Under the pieces are notes generated by a model, which had not been told where the DNA came from, did not search any database, and was given only the letters and a program-made list of their open reading frames with translations. From positions 340,804,505 to 340,868,504 of the forward strand of contig NC_085137.1 of assembly GCF_035046485.1 (NCBI RefSeq): a DNA stretch of 64,000 bases, written 5' to 3'. Every line of letters begins with the position of its first letter. Position 1 is the first letter of the stretch. Positions 43,061 to 52,633 of the stretch are shown here, one piece after another. A program made the translations under genes and the position numbers. Origin of the DNA: Aedes albopictus (lineage: Eukaryota; Arthropoda; Insecta; Diptera; Culicidae).

Positions 43061-44640
43061 TCATAAAAATACATACCACAATATTACATGGACAGATACA
43101 TAGAAAAACAGTATGTCGTTAAGAGATTGCACAAAAAATAAATGAAATTCAATAAAAAGAAGAGATAATTTGTAAGATGCCATCCCGAAAAGTGACAAAA
43201 TGGAACAAGAAAAGAGGACATTATAAATATATGGTATAAAATTTAATTAATACAAAAATTGATGTAGAATCCATAGAAAGAGAATAACAAGGAACAAACT
43301 CACCGGAAAGTCGCCTGCCATCAATCGAACTAAAAATGCGAAACGAAAAAATCTGGCCTCCAGCTGCCGAGCCGTCACTACACACACTCTATTTGCAATC
43401 AAATCTACTTTGACAGAAAAATTCATGGCTACTATGATGAAATATAAGTTAAACCCGCTTTCGTCTTATCTTACAGAAGAACTCGTGAATAGTTTTACTC
43501 TGTGAGAGCGTATGAAACCCCGATAAATCTTAATATTTTATTCAATGAAGGAGATTTGTACTAAACAATAGAAACATATAAAAAGGCTGTGGAAAACATT
43601 TTTTAGAACAAATTTGGTATTTAAAACAATTAGTACTGTTGCGCAAATTAGCTTAAAGAAGGCTACCTATTAGTTGATCATAGTAGCCATTAAATTAACT
43701 GTCAACGTAGATTTAAATGCAGGTAAATCGTAAATGGACATTTTTTATTATGGTCATATCTCCTCAGTAGACGATCGTGGACGGACAAACTAACTCTTAT
43801 TTGAAAGCTCTTTAGATGTACTTTCTGGTAAGGGTATCCTCCCTCAGCTGCACCATTTTGCCCCTAAGGGCCGATTTCTTCGCCGGGTAAAACATCCGTT
43901 GAAATTTTAGTAGGAAAAGCGGAATCGCTCGGTAAATTTTTCGGATGCAGAAGGAAATTAACAATCATGAACTACCTAGAGACTGTTGATATTTTACCCA
44001 ACGCTAGTATCGACATTGCAGAAAAGACGTTGCAATGTTGATTCTATGTTTTGATATCCAGAATCGCTATTGCCGTGACAACTCTGGTTGTGGATCAAAC
44101 AATTGCATTTTGATTCATAATACAACCGAAATCAGTAGCTTTATGAATCATATTGCAATTTTTTGGTATAGGTAGTACAAAAAACTAGTCCGTTGTGATA
44201 CGGCAACCAAATTTCATAGTGTAGAGTTGTAAAAAGATATTTAAAATCCACTTGTGTCATTTTTAGGTAGTGGAACTTATGTATAAAATTTATAAATATA
44301 ATTAGTCATTAGTCATTCATACTTATAGTAGTAGGGTGAATCGCCAATTGTTGCAATTGTTGTTAACTTCAATTGTCCTTACATGACACGGTTTGTTGAG
44401 GAAACGTATTAGTATTCACAAGCCAATCGCATACCAGAAGGGCATTATGGGTACTCTTTAAGGAGAAACTTCAGAGTATACAAATATGGCTGCCACAATG
44501 GCCGACTTGGATCCCTGCTCACGTTTTCAAGAGCACAAATTTTAAAAATTCGTAAACAAATGTGCTAAATTTGCTTTTTCATCAGATTTGTGCCTCTAAA
44601 CTTTGTATGCAAAATTGCAATGGGATTTCTTGATGTTTCA

Positions 44641-44775
44641 CCTTAAACAGATTAAATTACTGCTTAAGCCATGATTTCCTGCTTATTTGAAATGTTTCAT
44701 GATTTTGCGAATGAGATGATCAAAGATTGCATTGGTGATCGCGACGTTTAATCAGTTTACGCTGTTAAGTGAGTC
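44641..44775. repeat. dispersed 135-bp element, copy 1
   Basis: CTTAAACAGATTAAATTACT to CAGTTTACGCTGTTAAGTGA. A paralogue with a few substitutions is at 59506-59640. The ends (TTAAACAG and CTGTTAAG) are short inverted repeats, so it may be a small MITE. Confidence 0.7.
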
Positions 44776-44950
44776 CCCCTATTCTTTTTACATGGTAAAT
44801 TTTTCATGTAATACAAGTATTTGGAATTGAAAAACCGGGAAATATTTGGTAATCGTACTGGGAAAACCGGAAAAAAGAAGTAAATTTCAAAACTGAAATT
44901 GGCCACCCTGAAGAAAAAGCCTGCCGATAATATCCAATGTCACCCTATTA

Positions 44951-45114
44951 GGCAGCATCCATTTATTACGTAACGCCAAAATCGACATTTTTCGACCCTC
45001 CCCCCCTCCGTAACGCTTTTTTGCATGAAACCTTACAATTTTTGTATGGGCTGTAACGCTTGACCATACTCTCTCCCTCTCCCAAGAGCGTTACGTAATT
45101 TGTGGATGGCGCCT
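44951..45114. mobile_element. TA MITE, 164 bp (GGCAGCATCCATTTATTACG)
   Basis: Ends GGCAGCATCCATTTATTACG and, reverse-complemented, AGGCGCCATCCACAAATTAC with GTAACGC on both arms. Flanked by TA (44949-44950; 45115-45116). C-runs (CCCTCCCCCCCTCCG) lie inside the left arm. Confidence 0.82.
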
Positions 45115-46349
45115 TAGGTATTCAAAATAAGTAATGTTTAGAAGTACACCACGAATAATACTTTTTATATTTAAAATTATGAGTCAAAATGTTGAATATT
45201 CGATGGGCTAAACGTGCTTTGAACTAAGTTTTTTGTAAGAAATCAGTGTATAAAAAGTTATTACAAGATTTTTTCTTGAGTGCTTGAACCATAACAGACA
45301 AACATATGTTTATTGTGACCTAAAATTATGGAAGCACCGGATTAAAATAAATAAAAACTTTAATGCGAATGTAATTTCGACTTCCAAATCAGGATGACAA
45401 ATTTCCAAAACTATCAACACTATGCCTTTTTGAAGACTTTCAATCTAATGTAAAAACTTAATTGTCCCAAAAACCGATGTTGCATTCATTATATTGACGA
45501 CGCGCTGGCTGTAGATTATCATTTTCTTTATTATCACCTCCATCCGTATCCAAACGTTTTACAATTGTATCGTTCCTAAGTGTTCATGTTTTATAAAAAA
45601 TATTTTTTGCTGTTTTAAAAATGTATCCATGAATCAGGTGAAGAAACCCAAACTCTGCAATTTGCGGCTTAAGCCTGGCTTATCTCTGCTAAGCCACCTC
45701 AGAGCACCGCTTAAAATAAGCCACGCTTAACGTAAATCGTAGCTTTATTAAACCGGGTTTAGTGGTTAAGCCAAGGTGAAGAAATCGAAAAAAAGCTAAG
45801 CCCAGCTTAACATTTTGCTAAGCCTGGTTTAAAATTTAAGCCCGGGTGAAGAAATCGGCCCTAAGAAAGATATTTATCCCTAAAAGTGGATGAAAAAATC
45901 ATAAATTTATCTATAACTCGTCTTATTTAATTCCCACAGCTTCGAAGTCGTCGGCAAAGTTGCGTATTTTATTGATACATACAACTTTGCAGACCATTGT
46001 ATGGGCCTAAAAATTCAACAAATGTATATTTTACTTAAAAATGTGTTGTTGGGGCTAACTTTCAAACACAGGCCTCTATCTCCATTGGTGTAAAAATACA
46101 ACACTGACGTCTTCAGAAAAGTTGTTTGGAATCAAAAATGCTACAACTTTGCCAAAGACAACTTTGCTACAACTCAACAAATAAAAAAAAAATGTATCTC
46201 ACTTTTAGGGGGATTGATCCGAAAACTCTAACTGTCAAAAGATGGCGCTGGTCATTCCCGTCAACTTTGCCGAAAACACCATTGCTCTATTTCCTCAATC
46301 TTACGAGTTATTAATTAAGAGCGTGAAAATGGGAAAATAAACCATTGTG

Positions 46350-46430
46350 TATTCATGTGATTCACTTCATATTCAAGTGATTCCATTTTATGAACAATTT
46401 ATTCTAGTCGGATCAATTTTATATTCAAAT
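46350..46430 (+). repeat. 31-bp tandem repeat CATATTCAAGTGATTC, part 3
   Basis: The continuation of the array after the Transib-type insertion; the first bases are the TATTC duplicate. Units degrade after 46430. Confidence 0.75.
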
Positions 46431-46870
46431 GAATCAGGCTTGATTATTATTTTTATCTTATCAGGATCGCGAAGTAGAACTTCTTAAACAGGTCAAAATT
46501 TACATACCCACTAGCTCCACTTAGGGGCAAAACTTTGAACTAATTCCTGCCTATCGTATGCTAATGGCATTCTGAACAGCTTTGCCGAAGGCACGAATCG
46601 TCTATATAATCAAGATCGTGAGCACTACCTTCTGAAAAACTTTTCCGAAGACTTGAATTTTCTATCTTATCGTGATCGCGACTCGCGAGATAAAGCTGGT
46701 TAAGCATGTTCATTTGTACATACCCACTAGTGTAACCTAGCGCCAGAATTGCGAACCAAACTGTTTGTCTTTAAGATGTCAACGACCTTCTGAACAACTT
46801 TGCAGAAGACTGTACCTTAGCTGATTATCAGAATTTCGAGATACAGCAGCACGAATTTACTAATTTTCAG
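46431..46870. repeat. compound repeat with TTTGCCGAAG modules
   Basis: TACATACCCACTAG occurs about 217 bp apart (near 46501 and 46718), with CTTCTGAACAACTTTGCMGAAG-like blocks at about 46570, 46630 and 46785 and TTATCRKGATCGCGA between them. The TTTGCCGAAG word is also in both Transib-type elements and in 60754-61452. Confidence 0.6.
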
Positions 46871-48530
46871 GCGATGCTTAATTTTTCAAATCAGTTGACC
46901 AAAACTAATGACATTTTGCAAGCAAGAGTCTGTTTGTGTATCATAACTGCTTACGAAATTTCATCTTCAACCATACTGTATTTTGAACTGTAGCGGTAAA
47001 ATACCATCAGTCGTGCGAATGAAAATTGTTTTTTTTTGAGCTGAAATATGACATAAATAATAAACATACACCAAAATAGTTTTCAGCCAATTTTTATTTA
47101 CCAATCGATCAGTAACGATTGCAGAGCTATAGACGTATTTCTGTGTCCCGATTATTGCGGATACCGTCTTTAGAATACGGTTTACAACATGCCTATCCTT
47201 TTCCTAGGTTGTAAATCGGATGGGTAACGCTACTGATTTATGTTAATTTGTTCAACATAAACATTACAAAGCACTAGAAAGAACTACATAGAAAGGTACA
47301 CAAATAAAAAGCGAGGAACAAGAATTGAACTCAGGACTTTCTGCATACAAATTATAAGTAAGAACTATAAGTCTGTGTCCCACAACCGTAACGATGACAC
47401 CACAGAATAAATAATTTAGCGTGAAAACTTTATTGACTCTCGCATTGCATCTTGATATTCCGGGGCGTTTCCAGTAGCTCCCGAATCTAGCTCACGGCTA
47501 AAGCTAAATCATGGTTCCACTTTTCCTCGTTGAATTCTTTCCGAAAGCCTTCAGCACAAATTTCTCACCATTGTGTTTAACCTCGCGCGTCTGGGAACAG
47601 CGCCACTTATTGCATTGCGCTCGAGAAAATGGGTCACATTGCCATCACGGAGAAGCAGCAGCAGCAGCAACAGTCAGTAGTGGTGGAAAAAGAATCCCCA
47701 GTTCAATCATCTATCATTAGAGACAACTTTCTCCTGGTGGAGGCCACTTTGACCTCCATACCGTTACAAGTTGATGATGCTTTCGGTTCGGATTGTCTGA
47801 CTGTCTGTTCGTCCGTCTGTTTACATTTCGTTCGACGAGCACGTGATTCAGCAAATAAACGGAGAAGCAAAGGGAATCGTAAAACAGAAGCCCGTTTCAT
47901 GTTCTCACATACAAATCTGTATGTAGGTCTTACTGCTGCAACATTCGTTATTACTTCGCTTTTATCGTCGCTTTCGTGATTATCATATTCAAGGCTATTT
48001 TTCTATCGTATATTTTGTTATTTTTGAGATCTTTGTGTTTAGCTCTTCTATGGCTGGCTGTCTATTAAAATGCTCGTGTAATTGAAGGTTCCTTAAGCCT
48101 AACAGATTCAAGCTTAAAAAATGAATAATTTACAGATCAATAGCTTTGACTCCTTCGGATTATAAACATGAACAAGTTAATATAAATTGTAATCATCTCT
48201 ACAGAGTACAAAATTCAAAGAAATTCAAAGGAATGTAGGTTCTGGCACTTTTATTAACCTCATCATTTGTTTTCCACAGCGCTGAAACCACTTGCAATCA
48301 CAATGACTAGCATACCTCCAGCAGTGCAAGCCATACGCTTAACTTTCTTCGTTAGTCAAATGTGGCACAAACCAAAGTGAAATGCAGAGAGACCTAAAAA
48401 GAAGCGAATCGGTACCCCTAACTAAGACCCAACAGGGAATCGTGCTCTATGTGTGTCTTCGTCCATTGTCACCGTCGCGCATCCCTTGCCTTCATTCACC
48501 ACCTAGTACCCCCACCAACATAGATACCTA
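46871..48530. other. non-coding, low-copy-looking; possible tRNA-like remnant
   Basis: 47310-47400 on the minus strand has a box B-like GAGTTCAATTCTTG and a partial tRNA-like fold; weak. The ORF at 47629-47979 contains a short polyglutamine run from a CAG microsatellite and no domain. No splice-supported exon was found. The Transib insertion begins immediately after CAGTG at 48531. Confidence 0.35.
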
Positions 48531-48535
48531 CAGTG

Positions 48536-50241
48536 CACAATGGTCCCAGGTCCGAATCTAGCTAGACAAAATTATTTACGGCGAAACTATTGATTTTAGC
48601 TATATGGTGTCTTTGGGAAAGTTTTTCCAAAATTTGTGTCCTATTTAGTCAATAAATTGAAATTAGGGTGGTCCAAATGGTTTAAAAGATTTGTATATCA
48701 ACTTTTTTGTTTTTCCAAATACACCTATACAATGTTCTACAAAGTTTTAGAACAAATAATTTGGAGCAACTTTGCCGAAGAAACCAACCTCCTAACTATT
48801 ACGGTTGACGAGTTATGATTTTTTGAAGCTTAGATGTTAGGGTGGACCTTAAAAAATCAGTTTTTTGCTTATAACTTTTCATAGGGACATTTCTCGCAAA
48901 AACGTTGTTCCGAGCACTTTTAGATCTTTTGATTTTACACTTTTTCTCCGAAGAGGGCAATGTTATATCTCTTGAAATAAGAAAGTTGTGCAAGATTTTC
49001 TCTTAAAAATCGCTTTTCTTACATGTAAATATTTCAGAATGGCGCAAACCGATTTTCAATCTTTTAAATCCATTCAAAAGATCTCACTTTCATTGTTCGA
49101 TGGTGAAAAAATAAAAGAAGTGTTTTTTGTTTAAAGCGCTTAATTAATTTTTGAAAATATGTCATTTTTCATCAAAAAATGGCCATAACTTCAAGAATAT
49201 ACAAAATACAGGTATGATGTCTTCGGCAAAAAGGTGCGCAATTGAATGCTTTAAAATTGTCTAGAACTAAGTTTTTTTGAAGAATCAACACATAAAAACA
49301 TATTTAAAAAAAATGGATTTTTAACTAAAAAATAAACACTATCAACGTTTCAAAGAACCTTCTGTCAATGCTACCCTAATGAAAGGTTCCATACTTTTCT
49401 TTCTATGTTGGATTTCTAAAAACAATCGATTAGTATGCATATACTTAATATTTTGGTTTATTGAGCTTAGAACAAATAAAAATTAAAACTACATATCTTT
49501 TCAATTCAATTCAAAATAACAAGTTCTTGAGCTTTGGCTGGAAGAGAGTTTAAAGGAGAATCGCTGCTTTTCCTATTCATCAAGGAAATCACTGGATCGG
49601 ATGTTAGAAGCAAACGTTGGAAGACGTCTTCGATGTTTGCCGTTCTGCTGAATTTCCTGGAGTGGAATTCTCGGAACTTTCTGATAGACTTGTTCCGGGT
49701 TTCCAGTGCTTCCTCGCTCAACATTCTAACAGGAACAATACTGTGCTTCGCGATGGCACCGCCGTGGACCAAAATTTTGTGGAGAGTTGGAGACAGCGGA
49801 TACCAACCATATAGGCTAGAATAAATTATTATTATTATCCAATTCCATTATTATTAGTTTTATTATTATTATATGTCAAACTACATCTTACCTGATATAA
49901 AGTTTCCTAGTCGTTTCCAAGTAGTTTTGGAATACTTCCACGTTGATATCACTCTTACAGTTGATAATAACTAGAATGATGTACATTCTCTCCAGTAGAT
50001 CTTCATTCAACCCCGTAATTTCGCAGATTGTACGCCATTCTTTGAAAAACGTTCGTGAGGTATTACCATCATTGCTGTTGCCACCGCTCGGTAACGGTTC
50101 GCTAATTCTGAGCCCTAGTCTTCGTTTTATTTCGGCTCGAATGGTGGCTTCTCGTTGACGGACAGCTTCGTTAGACTTCGCTACGCGCCATGTCGGTTTT
50201 TCCATTTTTAGTCGATATGCTACCTTAAGAAACAGTTCCAT
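48536..50241 (-). repeat. left Transib arm (inverted copy of 51898-53606)
   Basis: Reverse complement of the right arm with scattered substitutions. From the outside it contains the terminal 40 bp, about 0.9 kb of non-coding sub-terminal DNA with CTTTGCCGAAGA and CTTCGGCAAA words, the mirrored polyadenylation region, and a mirrored 3' half of the transposase gene. The inner limit is at the ATGGAAC codons: beyond ACAATGG the two sides diverge completely. Confidence 0.93.
49506..50241 (-). pseudogene. inverted duplicate of transposase exon 3 end and exon 4
   Basis: Encodes, on the minus strand, the MELFLKVAYRL segment to the intron at KLYI (49888-50241), then an intron and the last exon (VHGGAIAKHS to KAQELVILN, 49506-49815). 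Splice sites appear preserved. It lacks the 5' half with the first two catalytic aspartates. Amino-acid differences from the functional copy include K for E, T for K, I for T, R for G and S for N. Read-through from the left flank would place this antisense copy and the sense copy in the same transcript. Confidence 0.9.
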
Positions 50242-50367
50242 TGTAGATCAAAGTAGACTAGATCAAAGTAGCCTAGTTCAAAGAAGCCTAGTCAGCAGAG
50301 CATGATTTTCTGCATGCATGCTGTTGAATTTTGGTTAGTGCGTTATCGTTCCACAGAAAAAAGCAAG
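50242..50367 (+). promoter_or_regulatory. short unique 5' leader of the transposase gene
   Basis: Only 126 bp separate the left arm from the start codon. GATCAAAGTAGACTA and variants (GATCAAAGTAGCCTAG, TTCAAAGAAGCCTAG) occur as three near-tandem copies at 50245-50290. An initiator-like TTAGTGCG lies near 50335. No TATA box is evident. Promoter function is inferred from position only. Confidence 0.4.
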
Positions 50368-52633
50368 ATGTCAGTTGGTAAGTTACAGAATTTCTCAACT
50401 TTTGAAGTAGATTCCCTAACTAAATTTTCCACCAGGTCTTAAAGTCGCCTTCCATGAATTGGCTGAACAATTCATTACCGATAGTTCTACAACATCCTTG
50501 TGTCAGTACGTTATTGACAAGTTCCAGGGCAAAACAATTGATACTGCAGAACTTCAAAAGAAAATTAGCTTTTTCGCACTCAAATTCACAACAGCATGGA
50601 AAAAGGGCAACCGGAAAAGAGACCGTTTCTTTGAGCGCAACAAAATTTGGTTGAGTGGGTTTGAAACTTTCAAAGAACTTCCGATGTCGAACACCAAGAG
50701 AGGGCGTCCGCGTAAATCATTTGAAACCTCAAGCACAAAATCGAAGCAGCGAAAAGTTCATGATATCAGCGTCGAAGTTCCGTATCAGGAGTTGATGTTT
50801 GCAGCGGCAACAAGAGCCACAAGTTCCGGACATAGAGATGCGGCAAAGATCATCAAAAATATTTCTGAATTTCCAGAAACCGCCACTAGCTTGAAGCAAT
50901 CTATGAAGTCTTGTGATGCCGGAGTGGAGCAGTATTCACCGACTGAAGCTTTGGCATTCATTTGTAAGAACGGATTTTCCAAGAGTCAATACAATGACAT
51001 TCGTGCATCGGATTTGAAGAAAGGGTGTGATTTGTATCCGTCCTACAATCGGGTTTTGGAGGAAAAGAAGCTGACGTATCCTGAAGGTAATTTCTATTTC
51101 ATTAGATAGGGCCCATTCATACACTATAAAGGCATCACAAAACATCTTTTCTATTATCTAACATGATCGAAATGAATCTATGTTGCTTATGGACAGATAA
51201 TTATGGGAATGCAAAAATAGTCATGAGATATTCATAATTTTCAGGTATTACGATAAAACCATCAGCAGCCGAAGTTCCCCTCCAATCCCTAGTTGACCAC
51301 ACAAACAAACGCTTAATAGAAAGCCATAGAAGTATTCTTGCTGGTTCGGCTTGTAATACGTTTGAGATTAACTATAAGTGGGGCTGCGATGGCAGTAGCA
51401 ATCACTCTCGCTATAAGCAAAACTTTGTTGAAACGGATGAAGACGGTGAATTACGAGAGTACAATGATTCACACATATTTTCGATGGCTCTTGTTCCTCT
51501 CCAATTAATTGGAAGAATCTCAGAGCACGAACGAGATATTTTTTGGAAAAATGATCTACCTTCTTCCGTTTCGTTGTGCAGACCGATCAAGCTAATTTTT
51601 TTGAAGGAATCTGCTCAGCTAACGCGAAATGAAGTTGAGAAAGTGCGAGATCAAATAAAAAATCTGAGGCCAACTGAAATTCTTCAAGACGGTCGGACAA
51701 TTACTGTATATTCTTCGTTAATTCTAAGTATGATGGATACTAAGGTAGTAAACGACCTCACAGAAACAAACTCGCAATCCTGCTCATTTTGTGGGAAAAG
51801 CGGAAAGAATCTGAATGACGCAACCAACGATCTGAACGAGACCAACGCTGAAAAGTTCTCTCGTGGATTCTCCCCTCTCCATTGCTATATTCGGACAATG
51901 GAACTGTTTCTTAAGGTAGCATATCGACTAGAAATGGAAAAACCGACATGGCGCGTAGCGAAGTCTAACGAAGCTGTCCGTCAACGAGAAGCCACCATTC
52001 GAGCCGAAATAAAACGAAGACTAGGGCTCAGAATTAGCGAACCGTTACCGAGCGGTGGCAACAGCAATGATGGTAATACCTCACGAAAGTTCTTCAAAGA
52101 ATGGCGTACAATCTGCGAAATTACGGGGTTGAATGAAGATCTACTGGAGAGAATGTACATCATTCTAGTTATTATCAACTGTAAGAGTGATATCAACGTG
52201 GAAGTATTCCAAAACTACTTGGAAACGACTAGGAAACTTTATATCAGGTAAGATGTAGTTTGACATATAATAATAATAAAACTAATAATAATGGAATTGG
52301 ATAATAATAATAATTTATTCTAGCCTATATGGTTGGTATCCGCTGTCTCCAACTCTCCACAAAATTTTGGTCCACGGCGGTGCCATCGCGAAGCACAGTA
52401 CTGTTCCTGTTGGAATGTTGAGCGAGGAAGCACTGGAGACCCGGAACAAGTCTATCAGAAAGTTCCGAGAATTCCACTCCAGGAAATTCAGCAGAACGGC
52501 AAACATCGAAGACGTCTTCCAACGTTTGCTTCTAACATCCGATCCAGTGATTTCCTTGATGAATAGGAAAAACAGCGATTCTCCTTTAAACTCTCTTCCA
52601 GCCAAAGCTCAAGAACTTGTTATTTTGAATTGA
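50368..52633 (+). CDS. Transib transposase (RAG1 core relative), four exons, apparently intact
   Basis: Exons 50368-50377, 50436-51086, 51245-52247 and 52324-52633 join in frame to 657 codons plus stop; introns of 58, 158 and 76 bp have GT-AG ends. The start ATG (MSVG) lies just after the leader, with the first intron after codon three and one base. In order: an N-terminal region, a basic KRGRPRK motif (91-97) like the GRPR of the RAG1 nonamer-binding domain, a WGCDGSSNHSRYKQ block with the first catalytic Asp (D269), ALVPLQL and PSSVSLCRPIKL, MMD with the second Asp (D385), a zinc-binding CSFC pair (C400, C403), NSNDGNTSRKFF, LYGWYPLSPTLHKIL, and LSEEALETRNK with the catalytic Glu (E589) before SRKFSRTANIEDVF and LLLTSDPVIS. 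It should bind the CACAATG ends and carry out nick-hairpin excision and 5-bp staggered insertion in the nucleus. MMDT replaces the commoner MxDG, the only odd residue near the active site. Activity is inferred, not shown. Confidence 0.93.

Larger units (their letters stand above)
41901..43389 (-). mobile_element. retro-insertion with tandem 5' region, about 1.49 kb
   Basis: Flanked by a 23-bp perfect direct duplication (41878-41900 and 43390-43412; starts TATTTGCAATC, ends CTACTTTG). On the minus strand it begins AGAGTGTGTGTAGTGACGGC, holds four tandem units (42650-43060), and ends in the AAGGACGTGGTCGGCGCCGT, GAGTCAATCACGGAGTAGCA block plus a CTAAGCTCAGTCTAAGCTAAG-like tail. Same architecture as 25639-27585. 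No coding domain. Confidence 0.75.
43868..45861. mobile_element. PIF/Harbinger-like element, 1994 bp
   Basis: Ends GGGCCGATTTCTTCGCCGGG and, reverse-complemented, GGGCCGATTTCTTCACCCGG, flanked by TAA (43865-43867; 45862-45864). The opposite arm of the host palindrome reads CTTAGGGGCAAA without interruption, which proves the unoccupied site and a 3-bp TAA duplication, as in PIF/Harbinger. Sub-terminal GGCTTAAGC-like words are frequent at 45660-45860. No transposase ORF. A TA MITE (44951-45114) and a dispersed repeat (44641-44775) are inside. Confidence 0.82.
41242..46349. mobile_element. palindromic non-autonomous Transib-type element with nested insertions (5108 bp; core about 1.6 kb)
   Basis: Both ends read CACAATGGTTTATTTTCCCA inward. 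The 5-bp flanks are identical (TATTC, 41237-41241 and 46350-46354). CACAATG ends plus a 5-bp duplication are the Transib signature. The TIRs are long: the left arm (41242-41900 continued at 43413) pairs with 45865-46349, then 43690-43864. Arms meet around ATGGCTACTATGATG near 43430 and 43680, so without insertions the element is an almost complete palindrome of about 1.6 kb. It has no transposase. The retro-insertion (41901-43389) and the Harbinger-like element (43868-45861) split the arms. Arms contain CAATGTTCTGCAAAGTTGTA and CAACTTTGCCGAAGACATC modules shared with the autonomous element at 48536. Confidence 0.87.

Noticed and set aside
43868..45861. Possibility that the Harbinger-like insert is part of the Transib palindrome
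   Set aside because: The opposite arm is continuous across the site and TAA is duplicated, so it is a later insertion.
47629..47979. 116-codon ORF with a polyQ run and a hydrophobic C-terminus as a host gene
   Set aside because: The Q-run is a short CAG microsatellite, no domain or splice pattern supports it, and the hydrophobic end is short and AT-rich-derived.
49534..49824. 96-codon plus-strand ORF in the left Transib arm (and its twin at 52315-52605 on the minus strand)
   Set aside because: It is the antisense frame of the last transposase exon; the sense frame carries the conserved Transib motifs.
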